From positions 1-64,000 of the forward strand of contig NZ_JAIVLR010000002.1 of NCBI RefSeq assembly GCF_020524765.1: 64,000 nt of DNA. Direction: 5' to 3'. The stretch's first letter is position 1; each line of letters begins with the position of its first letter. Source of the DNA: Qipengyuania gaetbuli. GTDB taxonomy: Bacteria; Pseudomonadota; Alphaproteobacteria; Sphingomonadales; Sphingomonadaceae. Below are positions 7,241 to 17,333 of the stretch, piece by piece. Made by a program: the position numbers and the translations under genes. The notes under the pieces were generated by a model. It did not search any database and was not told where the DNA came from. It saw only the letters and a list, made by a program, of their open reading frames with translations.

Positions 7241-8376
7241 TGGCTATCCGTAGGCGAAATTGGACAGCACCGGACGGTGCACCAAAAACTGCCTGGGTGG
7301 TGGACTATACCGATCAAGCAGGAAAGCGGCGGAACAAGCAATTTAAGCGTAAGAAGGAAGCCGAAGCGTGGGAGTTGAAGGCGCGGAGTGAAGTCGTGAG
7401 TGGCGTCCACACTCCCGACAGTGCTTCAATCGACGTTACATCTGCTGCTAGGCTCTGGCTGGCGACTGTCCGCGATGCCGACCGAGAACCGACGACCGTT
7501 GGGTCTTATGATCAGCACATCCGGCTTCACATCCTTCCTAAGTGCGGGAACGTGCGGCTCTCGCAGCTCACGGCTCCGATGGTTAAGGGCTACCTCAATG
7601 GGTGGCTGAGAGATCTTTCTCGTCCAATGGCTGTCCGCGTTCTCCGCACATTTAAGGCCATTCTGACGAATGCGAGGGACGAGGGTTTCGTCGCGCAGAA
7701 TGTTGCCCAAGGAGTTAAGCCGGCGAATGCCCCTCGGGGCAAAAGGAAGGTAAAGCCACCATCCAAGGCGGACCTCAAAGTCATTCTCAAGGCGGTTAAG
7801 GACACGGATGACCGAAAAGCAGCAGCAATTGTGTCGCTCACCATCTTCACTGGTATGAGGGCATCAGAATTACGCGGCCTCGCCTGGGATTCGCTTGATC
7901 TGAACGGTGGCACGGTCGAGATCGAACAACGAGCGGATGCAAAAGGAACAGTAGGTCCGCCCAAATCGGAAGCGGGCTATCGAACAATTCCTCTGAGTGC
8001 CTTGGTTGTTAAGGCTTTGAAGGAGTGGAGGCTCGAGTGCCCGCCGAATGGCAAGAACCTTGTGTTCCCTAGTGAGAGTGGCCGCGTCCTTTCGCATACC
8101 GTTCTTATGAAAGACCTCGTCGGCCCACTCCAAGTAGCGGTGGGCATCACATCATCTGATCCTAATAAACCAAGATACACGATGCATGCGTTTCGCCACG
8201 CAGCAGCGAGCCTGTGGATCGAGCAAAAGCTGAACGCAAAGAAGATTCAAACTCTGATGGGTCACTCGTCCATTACCGTGACATTCGACACTTACGGGCA
8301 CCTATTCGAAGATGCGGAAAGTGATGCAGAGGTTGCGAATGCAATCGAGAGGGCGCTCTTTGACGATGCTGCATGA
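7240..8376 (+). CDS. Tyrosine recombinase / integrase
   Basis: This site-specific recombinase inserts and excises the island at a tRNA gene. It is 378 aa and complete. An arm-binding N-terminus (about 1-60) and a SAM-like core-binding domain (about 65-155) precede the catalytic domain. The active-site set is intact: Arg207 (TGMRASELRGL), Lys242 (PPKSEAGYR), His316 and Arg319 (HAFRH), His342 (LMGHSSITVTF) and nucleophile Tyr352 (DTYGHLF). It starts inside the stop of the preceding gene (TAATG). A 3' half of tRNA-Gln follows 43 bp after its stop, the usual position of an attachment site. The intact catalytic set means that it could still be active. Confidence 0.95.
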   Translation: MAIRRRNWTAPDGAPKTAWVVDYTDQAGKRRNKQFKRKKEAEAWELKARSEVVSGVHTPDSASIDVTSAARLWLATVRDADREPTTVGSYDQHIRLHILPKCGNVRLSQLTAPMVKGYLNGWLRDLSRPMAVRVLRTFKAILTNARDEGFVAQNVAQGVKPANAPRGKRKVKPPSKADLKVILKAVKDTDDRKAAAIVSLTIFTGMRASELRGLAWDSLDLNGGTVEIEQRADAKGTVGPPKSEAGYRTIPLSALVVKALKEWRLECPPNGKNLVFPSESGRVLSHTVLMKDLVGPLQVAVGITSSDPNKPRYTMHAFRHAAASLWIEQKLNAKKIQTLMGHSSITVTFDTYGHLFEDAESDAEVANAIERALFDDAA

Positions 8377-8419
8377 GTGCAGCATGACCCGAATTATTGT
8401 TAGATTTCAGACCTGACCT

Positions 8420-8468
8420 ACGGACTCTGACTCCGTCAATTGAGGTTCGAATCCTCACGGGGCATCCA
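8420..8468 (+). other. attR: 3' half of tRNA-Gln(CTG)
   Basis: The sequence folds as the anticodon arm (ACGGA-CTCTGAC-TCCGT, anticodon CTG), a 4-nt variable loop, a T arm (TGAGG-TTCGAAT-CCTCA), the 3' acceptor strand CGGGGCA, discriminator T and an encoded CCA. The matching 5' acceptor strand (TGCCCCG) and D arm are absent upstream, so this is only a half tRNA. Tyrosine recombinases that target tRNA genes leave exactly such a 3' copy at the far end. The intact tRNA-Gln should therefore lie on the same strand left of the window, and core chromosome resumes after 8468. Confidence 0.85.
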
Positions 8469-8553
8469 TTCCTTCCCGCACCCCCGCGATAGTTCTGGAT
8501 CGTTTCGTCCCGCGCCTTTTCGTAAGTCGAGCGAGAAGGCATAACGCATTCGC

Positions 8554-9525
8554 ATGAAACGCATCCTCCTCGCGATCTGGTTGCTGGTGGCGTTCGCCGG
8601 ACCGGCCTTCGCCGCCGACCCTCGGGAAAAGGACATCGCGCTCTACCAGTCGATCGCCGAGCAGGTGGCCGAGGGCACACCCTATCACGAGGCCGCGGTC
8701 GAGACGCAGCGCGAGGTCGGATTTCCCCTGCGGCCCTTCTACACGGTGCGCATGCCGCTTCTGGCTTGGTTCAATGCTTGGCTAGGGCCGACTGGGATGA
8801 CCCTGCTGGCCTATGCGGTTCTCTTCGCCGCGCTCTTCGCCTGGCACCGGACCTTGATCGACGCGCCGCCGCGCGTGCGGCTCGTCTTTCTCGGCAGCCT
8901 TGCCTTCGCCGGAGCTATCTTTACCGGCAACGAGGTGTGGTTCATGCACGATGTGGTGGCGGGCTTCCTCGTCACGCTGGCGCTGGGCCTCGGCTGGGCG
9001 AGACGCTTGCAGCTGATCGTCGCATTCCTTGCCGTGATGGTGCGCGAACTGGCGATCCCGATCCTCGGCGTCCTGCTCCTGTGGAATTGGCGCAGCCCCT
9101 GGCACTGGGCGGCGCTGGTCGCGGCAGCAGCGCTCATCGGGCTGCACGGCTACACGGTGAGCGGGCTGACAACCGCTTCCGACAAGTCATCGATCCCGTG
9201 GGACGGGATGCGCGGGCCGCTCGCCTTCGTCGACGATTTGCAATTGCTCGTCCCCATGCTGCCGCGCGGGGCTGCGCTTGCGCTGGCAGTTCTGCCGCTC
9301 ATCGGTTGGCTGCGCACGCGCGGCGAAGCGCTGCTCTGGATCGTGGGCATTCTCGTGCTCCTGTCGACCTTCGCGCGGGCTGAAAATTACTATTGGGCGT
9401 CCCTGCTGCTGCCGCTCTATTTTTCGGGCGCTGCCTTCCTCCTCGCGCCGTGGCAGGGGTGGTGGGTGAAGGGGCCGCGCGAAAGCGAAAGTTCCGCGCT
9501 GGATTTGCCCCGCCAGCTCGGCTAA
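8554..9525 (+). CDS. Polytopic membrane protein (possible GT-C type)
   Basis: The protein is 323 aa with an apparent signal peptide (LLAIWLLVAFAGPAFAA) followed by a periplasmic stretch and about eight hydrophobic spans from residue 75 on. There is no motif that fixes its function. The layout (a long first loop, many short spans, ENYYWASLLLPLYF near the end) is reminiscent of GT-C glycosyltransferase-like membrane proteins, but the acidic catalytic motif is not evident. It is the first core gene right of the attachment site and has its own AGAAGG ribosome site. Confidence 0.7.
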   Translation: MKRILLAIWLLVAFAGPAFAADPREKDIALYQSIAEQVAEGTPYHEAAVETQREVGFPLRPFYTVRMPLLAWFNAWLGPTGMTLLAYAVLFAALFAWHRTLIDAPPRVRLVFLGSLAFAGAIFTGNEVWFMHDVVAGFLVTLALGLGWARRLQLIVAFLAVMVRELAIPILGVLLLWNWRSPWHWAALVAAAALIGLHGYTVSGLTTASDKSSIPWDGMRGPLAFVDDLQLLVPMLPRGAALALAVLPLIGWLRTRGEALLWIVGILVLLSTFARAENYYWASLLLPLYFSGAAFLLAPWQGWWVKGPRESESSALDLPRQLG

Positions 9526-9532
9526 GCCCGTG

Positions 9533-12059
<2,527 letters not shown>

Positions 12060-12063
<4 letters not shown>

Positions 12064-12227
12064 GGGAGATGGGCCGCGACTTCGCGGCCAAGCAGAACTC
12101 GGACAGCTACCTGGCGGCGACCGCTCCGGTGGGAGGTGCGTAAGAAGGCATGAAGGAATCGAGCCGCGTCTACGAGGAAAAGGGCCGCGAACTCTACATG
12201 GGCCAGGGGGACCGCGAACACGACTAG
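12060..12227 (+). pseudogene. Decayed second copy of the thiC 3' end
   Basis: In one frame the DNA reads [20 protein letters not shown], a TAA stop at 12141, then GMKESSRVYEEKGRELYMG and a final TAG at 12225. The end of thiC reads [16 protein letters not shown] and [19 protein letters not shown]. The two are homologous, with DNA close to identical around the QNSDSYL codons but divergent elsewhere, so this is not a fresh duplication. It is best read as the former thiC terminus left behind after the present one was brought in together with the gene at 11575. Confidence 0.85.
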
Positions 12228-12237
12228 GGAGACTGTT

Positions 12238-12567
12238 TTGGGAGAATCCGCCTTCAAAACCGCCATCATTGCCGCGGCGGCAATCTTCCTCGGAGTTTTC
12301 GCGCTAGCCGTGGTGCCCCCGCTGCTGGCCGATCCCGATATACCGGGCGCCTTCGCGGCGGGTTTCGTAAATCCCTATGCCACCGGCTACTCTACCGACG
12401 TGGTCGCCTGCTGGGCGATCCTCTCGGCATGGATACTCTACGAGCGCCGCACCCATGGGGTGCGCTACGGCGTCTGGTGCATTGTGCTGGGTATCGTGCC
12501 GGGCGTGGCGGTGGGTTTCGCGCTCTACCTTTTCCTGCGCATGCGGCAGATGAGGGAAGTTAGCTAG
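12238..12567 (+). CDS. DUF2834-like small membrane protein
   Basis: The protein is 109 aa with three hydrophobic helices (residues about 8-30, 53-67, 78-102). The NPYATGYSTDVVACWAILSAWILYERRTHG block, a phrase of the small DUF2834 membrane family, precedes the last helix, which ends in LYLFLRMRQ. Function is unknown. The start is probably the TTG at 12238, eleven bases after the end of the thiC remnant. It is convergent with, and overlaps by 8 bp, the lipocalin gene. Confidence 0.65.
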   Translation: MGESAFKTAIIAAAAIFLGVFALAVVPPLLADPDIPGAFAAGFVNPYATGYSTDVVACWAILSAWILYERRTHGVRYGVWCIVLGIVPGVAVGFALYLFLRMRQMREVS

Positions 12568-13129
12568 CTGGTTGCTGTGTCAAGAGGACCAGCCCCCAGT
12601 CATAGCCCAGTTCCTTGACCCGCCGCTCCAGCAGGGTGCGGGTCGCCGTGTCGGGCTGCGCCTCGCGCGTGAGCATCCAGAGATAGCGGCCGCTTGGCTC
12701 GCCCACGATGGACCAGTCGTAGAGGCCGTCCGCCCCTTCCGGCCCGCGGTCGAGCACCCAGTAGTCGCCGTAGAAGGGACCGAAGAAACTCACCTTCAGC
12801 TTTGCGCCCGCGCTGTCCTCGACGATCTTTGCCTTGCCGGTGGATTGCTTGAATTCGCCGTCGAGCGAGCCTTCGTAGCAGGAATTGACGACCTTGATCT
12901 TGTCATCGTCACGTAGCGAATATTCCGCCGTCACGCCCTCGCAGCCCTTCTGGAAAGGCGCTTCGTAGCGGCCGTATTCGTACCACTTCCCGAGATAGGC
13001 ATCGAGCGCGACAGGCTTCGCCGGCTCCGGCACGGCCGTGTTCCCGACAGGGCCTGGCGTACCGACGCAGGCTGCACTGGCAAGGGCGAGCGGGAGGGTG
13101 AGGAGCGCAAAGGCGTGCTTGGGTTTCAT
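12560..13129 (-). CDS. blc: Outer-membrane lipocalin, Blc type
   Basis: This bacterial lipocalin is a lipoprotein that binds lipids or other hydrophobic ligands in an eight-stranded barrel. It is 189 aa, with a lipoprotein signal ending LASAAC (Cys at about 24). The lipocalin signature is YLGKWYEYGRYEAPFQKGC. Further family blocks are VTAEYSLRDD, KVSFFGPFYGDYWVLDR, YDWSIVGEPSGRYLWMLTR and the C-terminal LLERRVKELGYD. I chose the ATG at 13129; the longer upstream frame lacks a signal peptide at its start. Confidence 0.93.
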   Translation of the reverse strand: MKPKHAFALLTLPLALASAACVGTPGPVGNTAVPEPAKPVALDAYLGKWYEYGRYEAPFQKGCEGVTAEYSLRDDDKIKVVNSCYEGSLDGEFKQSTGKAKIVEDSAGAKLKVSFFGPFYGDYWVLDRGPEGADGLYDWSIVGEPSGRYLWMLTREAQPDTATRTLLERRVKELGYDWGLVLLTQQPAS

Positions 13130-13292
13130 GGTCGAGACAACCCACCCTCCGAGCGGATGGTTCCGGCTGGCATGCGATGAACCATTCCTGCACCCTACCC
13201 CGCCGGATGACACCTTCTCCGTTCCGCCCGCGCTTGACAGTTTCGCCTGCTGCTTCAGTCTGCCAGCGGTCGCGGCCACAGGGGAGGTACCG

Positions 13293-13766
13293 GTGACACG
13301 AACTACAGCATTCGCAGGGGCGTTCGCAGCGCTCGTAATGGCAACCAGCGCGCAGGCGCAGGAGGCGAAGCGCACGCTGATGCCCGAGAACGACGAGGCG
13401 CGCGCCTTCCAGGAGGCGGTCGGCTATTCCGATGCGGTCATCCACGGCGACACGGTGATCCTGTCGGGCGTGGTCGCGGTGCCGATGGAGGGCGACGATG
13501 GCATGGAGCCGAGCTTCGTGCGCGTGTTCAATTCCATCGGCCGCACGCTGGAGCGCGCCGGGGCGAGCTGGGACGACGTGATCGAAATCGAGACCTTCCA
13601 CACCGACCTTGCCGGCCAGATCAACGCCTTCGCCGAGGTGAAGAACCGCTTCATCAAGGTGCCATTTCCTGCGTGGACGGCGATCGGCATCAGCGCGCTC
13701 TACGAGCCGACGGCATTGGTCGAGGTCAAGGTGACCGCACGGCTGCCGCAGGGCGCGGAGGATTAG
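13293..13766 (+). CDS. Exported RidA-family protein (first of two)
   Basis: RidA/YjgF proteins are trimeric; the best known hydrolyse reactive enamine/imine intermediates in the cytoplasm. This 157-aa member has a signal peptide (AFAGAFAALVMATSAQAQ), so the mature protein should be periplasmic. Family blocks are VIHGDTVILSGVV, GRTLERAGASWDDVIEIETF and PAWTAIGISALYEPTALVEVKVTA. At the place of the ligand-binding Arg (as in R-x-C/A-V) this copy has TAIGISAL, so imine deaminase activity is doubtful. The GTG at 13293 has GGGGAGG six bases upstream. A second RidA gene begins 3 bp after its stop. Confidence 0.85.
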   Translation: MTRTTAFAGAFAALVMATSAQAQEAKRTLMPENDEARAFQEAVGYSDAVIHGDTVILSGVVAVPMEGDDGMEPSFVRVFNSIGRTLERAGASWDDVIEIETFHTDLAGQINAFAEVKNRFIKVPFPAWTAIGISALYEPTALVEVKVTARLPQGAED

Positions 13767-13769
13767 GCC

Positions 13770-14225
13770 ATGCGCAGCCTCTTCGCATTCGCACTAGCCG
13801 TGATGGCCACGCCCGCGCTGGCGCAGGAAGCCGCGCCGCCGGTCTTCACGCCTTCGGAACTGCCCTATCCCTTCTCCAGCGCAGTGCAGGTGGGCGATGT
13901 GCTGTACCTGTCCGGCGACATCGGCGCGGACGAGACGGGCCGCGCCGTCGTGCCCGGCGGGATCGAGGCCGAGACGCGCGCCATGTTCGCGCGCATCGGC
14001 AAGACGCTGGAGGCGCATGGCCTGGGCTATGCGGACCTGTTCAAATGCACGGTGATGCTGGCCGACATGGGCGAATGGCCCGCCTTCAACGCGATCTACG
14101 CGACCTATTTCGAGAAGGGCCGCTATCCCACGCGCTCCGCCATGGGCGTGAACGGCCTGGCGCTGGGCGCGCGGGTGGAGATGGAATGCTGGGCGTGGAA
14201 CCCCCAAGGGACTGCGAAGGAGTGA
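13770..14225 (+). CDS. Exported RidA-family protein (second of two)
   Basis: The protein is 151 aa with a signal peptide (SLFAFALAVMATPALAQE). The RidA fold is shown by YPFSSAVQVGDVLYLSGDIG, GIEAETRAMFARIGKTLEAHG, DLFKCTVMLADMGEWPAFN and PTRSAMGVNGLALGARVEME. This copy keeps the Arg (TRSAMGV) that binds the substrate carboxylate in catalytic RidA proteins, unlike the preceding gene. It starts 3 bp after its neighbour, so the two are co-transcribed and could form a mixed trimer in the periplasm. The membrane protein gene 12 bp downstream is probably in the same unit. Confidence 0.88.
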   Translation: MRSLFAFALAVMATPALAQEAAPPVFTPSELPYPFSSAVQVGDVLYLSGDIGADETGRAVVPGGIEAETRAMFARIGKTLEAHGLGYADLFKCTVMLADMGEWPAFNAIYATYFEKGRYPTRSAMGVNGLALGARVEMECWAWNPQGTAKE

Positions 14226-14237
14226 TGCGGACGGGCG

Positions 14238-14855
14238 ATGGAAGAATACCTCCTCTTCTTCGCCCTCGTGCTCGGTGTGAACCTGCTGCCCGCCTTCGGG
14301 CCGCCGACCTGGTCGATCATCGCGCTCTATGCTTTCAACAGCGACATGGCGCTGGCCCCGCTGGTCGGCCTCGCGGCGCTGGCGGCGGCGAGCGGGCGGT
14401 TCCTGCTTGCCCACGCGACGCGCGCGCTGGGGACGCGGTACCTGTCGGCGAAGACCCACGCCAACCTTGCCGCCGCGCGGCAGGCGCTGGAACGGCGGCG
14501 GCGCAACAGCCTGTTGGCGCTCGGCCTCTTCGCGCTGTCGCCGGTGCCGTCGGCGCAGCTCTTCGAGGCGGCAGGATTGGCGCGGCTGAAGCTGCTGCCC
14601 TTCACGGCGGCCTTCTTTGCAGGGCGCGTGGTGTCCTATACCATCTACGGCCTGACCGCGCAGGGCATCCGGTCGACCAGCATGGGCGAAGTGCTGCGCG
14701 AGGAGCTGTCCAGCCCGCTCGGCATTGCGCTGCAGGTGGCGATGCTGGGCGCACTTGTCCTGCTGGCGCGGATCGACTGGTCGCGCCGGCTGGGGCTGGA
14801 AGGCGAGGGCGGGCCGGAAGCGACATTTACGCAAGGAGAAAGCGATGAGCGATGA
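14238..14855 (+). CDS. VTT/DedA-like membrane protein
   Basis: The protein is 205 aa with about five hydrophobic segments. The N-terminal helix ends in NLLPAFGPPTWSIIALYAF, the proline-containing loop is followed by two re-entrant-like stretches, and LFALSPVPSAQLFEAAGL looks like the second half-site of the VTT (SNARE-associated/DedA) domain. Members help move lipid carriers or lipids across the membrane; the substrate here is unknown. The ORF ends 8 bp inside the next gene, which has its own AAGGAGAA site. Confidence 0.7.
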   Translation: MEEYLLFFALVLGVNLLPAFGPPTWSIIALYAFNSDMALAPLVGLAALAAASGRFLLAHATRALGTRYLSAKTHANLAAARQALERRRRNSLLALGLFALSPVPSAQLFEAAGLARLKLLPFTAAFFAGRVVSYTIYGLTAQGIRSTSMGEVLREELSSPLGIALQVAMLGALVLLARIDWSRRLGLEGEGGPEATFTQGESDER

Positions 14856-15249
14856 CACCGAACGTAACCGTGCTTTGATCACAAAGGCCTATGACGGACT
14901 TGCCAAGGGCGATCCAACCCATTTCACCGCCCTGTTCGCGCCGGACATCGAGTGGCGGGTGATGGGCTCTTCCGCCTGGTCGAAGCACCTGAAGGGGCTG
15001 GAGGCGGTCCAGCGGGATCTTGTCGGACCGCTCTTTGCGCGGATCGACGGCCCCTATCTGACCACTGCGGAACTGGTCCTTGCCGACGGCGACCGCGTGG
15101 CGGTGATAGCCAAGGGCAATGCCGCAACCGTCGACGGCGGGCGTTATGACAATGACTACTGTTTCGTGTTCCGGATGCGCGATGGAATGATTGCGGAGGT
15201 GCGCGAGTACATGGACACGATCCTGGCCGACAAGGCTCTCGGCAGCTGA
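14845..15249 (+). CDS. SnoaL-like/NTF2-fold protein
   Basis: The protein is 134 aa with an N-terminal helix pair (ALITKAYDGLAKGDPTHFTALFAPDIEW), then WRVMGSSAWSKHLKGL and strands with VAVIAKGNAATVDGG, DYCFVFRMRDGMIAEVREYMDT. That order is typical of ketosteroid-isomerase-like SnoaL proteins. The family covers isomerases, cyclases and binding proteins, so the substrate cannot be named. It overlaps the preceding membrane protein gene by 11 bp. Confidence 0.85.
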   Translation: MSDDTERNRALITKAYDGLAKGDPTHFTALFAPDIEWRVMGSSAWSKHLKGLEAVQRDLVGPLFARIDGPYLTTAELVLADGDRVAVIAKGNAATVDGGRYDNDYCFVFRMRDGMIAEVREYMDTILADKALGS

Positions 15250-15285
15250 TCCGGCGAAGCGGTCCGGGCAAGGGGCGAAATCGCT

Positions 15286-15310
15286 TTGACATTGCCCTTT
15301 CGCACCCCAT
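15286..15310 (+). promoter_or_regulatory. Candidate sigma-32 (RpoH) promoter of hpf
   Basis: TTGACA (15286-15291) is followed after 13 bases by CCCCAT (15305-15310) and GT. The heat-shock sigma consensus is CTTGAA-N13-15-CCCCAT-T, so the -10 is perfect and the -35 close. It lies 40 bp before the hibernation factor gene, a known stress-induced type of gene. Confidence 0.55.
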
Positions 15311-15349
15311 GTCGGAGTAAGAGAACCACAACCGAGAGGAGCACGCACC

Positions 15350-15694
15350 ATGCAGGTCCAGTTCAATTCCGACAGCAGCGTCATGGGCACGGCAAACGTC
15401 GCCGAACGTATCGAGACCAAGGTGCGGGACAAGCTGGCGCGGTTCGAGGAACGGCTCACCCGGATCGAGATCCACGTCCACGACGAAAACGCGCACAAGC
15501 ACGGCCATGACGACAAGGCCTGCACCATCGAGGCACGTCCGCGCGGCGGTCGCCCGATCGGCGTGACCGAGGGTGCGTCCACGGTGGACGATGCGGCGCG
15601 CAGGGCAGCAACGACGCTGGCGCAGCGGCTCGACCGGCATTTCGGCAAGAGCAACCGTCATGGCCACGACCCGCGCCCTGAAAAGGTGATGTAG
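15350..15694 (+). CDS. hpf: Ribosome hibernation factor, HPF/RaiA family
   Basis: The protein is 114 aa, the short form of the family. It should bind the decoding site of the 30S subunit and stop translation or promote dimers when cells starve or are stressed. The beta-alpha-beta-beta-beta-alpha fold is shown by MQVQFNSDSS, a helix with AERIETKVRDKLARFEERL, IEIHVHDENAHKHGHDDKAC and a final helix (DDAARRAATTLAQRLDRHF). The His-rich loop is a variation. The gene has a strong GAGGAG site and a sigma-32-like promoter upstream. Confidence 0.88.
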   Translation: MQVQFNSDSSVMGTANVAERIETKVRDKLARFEERLTRIEIHVHDENAHKHGHDDKACTIEARPRGGRPIGVTEGASTVDDAARRAATTLAQRLDRHFGKSNRHGHDPRPEKVM

Positions 15695-15728
15695 GCAAAG
15701 GCAATCGATCGAGGGGGGAGATCGAGCG

Positions 15729-16073
15729 ATGAATTGGGCAAAGCCGCTGCTGGTCGTGGCAGCACTCTACAATATCGTTATCGGGGCCGGATCGCTGTTC
15801 GGCCCCGGAGCGCCCGTTGAAACGCGGGTGGTCGGCCTGCTCGTGCTGTGCTTCGGCGTCGTCTACGCAGTGGTCTCGCGCGATGTGGAGCGGTTCAGGC
15901 CGGTCCTGTGGGCAGGCGTGCTGGGAAAGCTGGGCGTGGTGGCGCTGATGGGGCCGGAGGTCGCATCAGGTGCACAACCCTCCGCCGTCGGCTGGATCCT
16001 TGCGGGCGACGCGCTCTTCATGCTCGCCTTTCTCGCGATACTGCTGGGGAAGGGGCGCTCCGCCTCGGTCTGA
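15729..16073 (+). CDS. Small four-helix membrane protein
   Basis: The protein is 114 aa with four hydrophobic segments (about 5-24, 35-50, 58-75, 88-105). The arrangement KPLLVVAALYNIVIGAGSLF...GDALFMLAFLAILL resembles small uncharacterised alphaproteobacterial membrane proteins. There is no functional motif. It follows hpf by 34 bp and may be read from the same promoter. Confidence 0.65.
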   Translation: MNWAKPLLVVAALYNIVIGAGSLFGPGAPVETRVVGLLVLCFGVVYAVVSRDVERFRPVLWAGVLGKLGVVALMGPEVASGAQPSAVGWILAGDALFMLAFLAILLGKGRSASV

Positions 16074-16133
16074 GCCACCCACCCACGTCCTGCCGCGTGC
16101 GAATCCCGCTTCGTCACATTTTCGCCGGATTGC

Positions 16134-16158
16134 GAAACATCCAAACCCGCACTGCGTT
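16134..16158 (+). promoter_or_regulatory. Possible EcfG-type stress promoter (weak)
   Basis: GAAAC (16134-16138), 16 bases, CGTT (16155-16158). The alphaproteobacterial general stress sigma factor EcfG reads GGAAC-N16/17-CGTT, so there is one mismatch. It lies 73 bp before the fasciclin gene. Confidence 0.3.
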
Positions 16159-16230
16159 CGTATCTTGAAGCACCAGCCGGGTGGGCCGGCTGCGAATATG
16201 CTGATTTCACACGCATAAAAGGGTACCAAC

Positions 16231-16809
16231 ATGAACAAGCTGACCATTGCGCTCGCCTCTGCCGCATCGCTCGCGATTGCTGCCTGCAGCGATCCCGTCG
16301 AGGAAACCGCACCGGCCGAAGACACTGCCATGGCCGACCAGATGGCCAACGACACTGCCGCCGCCGGCACGATCGTCGAAGTCGCGCAGGGCAACCCCGA
16401 TTTCTCGACGCTCGTGAGCGCCGTTACCGCAGCCAATCTCGGCGAAACGCTGTCTGGCGACGGCCCCTACACCGTCTTCGCTCCGACCAACGATGCCTTC
16501 GGCAAGATCCCTGAAGCCACGCTGACCGAGCTGACCACGAACGACACCGAAACGCTCGGCAGCATCCTCACCTATCACGTGGTGCAGGGCAACGTCGACG
16601 CCGCCACGCTGACCAAGGCGATCGAGGATGCAGGCGAGGCCGGCTACACGATCACCACCGTCAATGGCGGCACGCTGACCGCCAAGGTCGTCGATGGCAA
16701 TGTCGTCCTGACCGATGCCGCCGGCGGTACTTCGACCGTCACCGCGACCGATGTCGCAGCATCGAACGGCGTGATCCATGTGATCGATACCGTGCTGATG
16801 CCGCAGTAA
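16231..16809 (+). CDS. Fasciclin (FAS1) domain lipoprotein
   Basis: The protein is 192 aa with a lipoprotein signal (ASLAIAACS, Cys at about 19), then an acidic linker rich in Ala, Glu and Asp, then one FAS1 domain from about residue 47. FAS1 blocks are DFSTLVSAVTAANLGETLSG, GPYTVFAPTNDAFGKIP, ILTYHVVQGNVDA and the final NGVIHVIDTVLMPQ. Single FAS1 proteins act in cell-surface adhesion; the partner is unknown. A strong terminator follows 22 bp after the stop. Confidence 0.95.
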   Translation: MNKLTIALASAASLAIAACSDPVEETAPAEDTAMADQMANDTAAAGTIVEVAQGNPDFSTLVSAVTAANLGETLSGDGPYTVFAPTNDAFGKIPEATLTELTTNDTETLGSILTYHVVQGNVDAATLTKAIEDAGEAGYTITTVNGGTLTAKVVDGNVVLTDAAGGTSTVTATDVAASNGVIHVIDTVLMPQ

Positions 16810-16830
16810 GCCTCGGGCTATTCGATACGG

Positions 16831-16860
16831 AAGGGCGGTCCCTAGCGGGCCGCCCTTTTT
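16831..16860 (+). terminator. Rho-independent terminator after fasciclin gene
   Basis: AAGGGCGG (16831-16838) and CCGCCCTT (16850-16857) form the stem, followed by a run of T to 16860. Confidence 0.85.
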
Positions 16861-16925
16861 GCGTCCGCTCTTGTCCGGCGCAAAGCCTGTGGCATGATGC
16901 GCAGGCAGTCCACGGGGAGGGCAAG

Positions 16926-17330
16926 ATGAGCGAGAGCGAACTCTTCGACGTGATCGAGGGCGTCCACACGATCTATGCGGCGCTTCTGGGCATGGTGATT
17001 ACCATCAACTTCGCCATGATCGTGGCGGTGTGGACCTTCCTCCACCGGGCTGCCCTCTCTCTGAGAGTAGCGGCCTTCGTCTTCTACCTCGTGGGCATGG
17101 GCCTGCTCACCGCCATGCTGGTGCAACAGGCGCATATCCGCGACCATGCGCTAAGTTCGCTGAGGAACGTGCCCGAAACAGACCACAGCCACTTCATTGC
17201 GCTGTTCCTCTCGACGCAGGACGATGTCTGGTTCCGGGTGGTGTGGATCGCGCAGCACATGGCGCCGGCACTGCTCGTGCTGGGTGTCGCCTACCTGCTG
17301 TTCGCCTGGAAAGGGCGTCCGGTCGAGTAG
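16926..17330 (+). CDS. Membrane protein, three helices
   Basis: The protein is 134 aa with a short acidic N-terminus and three clear hydrophobic helices (about 17-38, 48-68, 105-127). A His-containing loop (QQAHIRDHALSSL, ETDHSHFIALFL) lies between the second and third. I do not recognise the family. The ATG at 16926 follows GGAGGGCAAG, a good ribosome site. It is convergent with the exported-protein gene at 17334, three bases away. Confidence 0.65.
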   Translation: MSESELFDVIEGVHTIYAALLGMVITINFAMIVAVWTFLHRAALSLRVAAFVFYLVGMGLLTAMLVQQAHIRDHALSSLRNVPETDHSHFIALFLSTQDDVWFRVVWIAQHMAPALLVLGVAYLLFAWKGRPVE

Positions 17331-17333
17331 CGT

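Noticed and set aside
8380-8468. Complete tRNA gene
   Set aside because: The 5' acceptor strand and D arm are missing; only the 3' half folds, so it is an attachment site.
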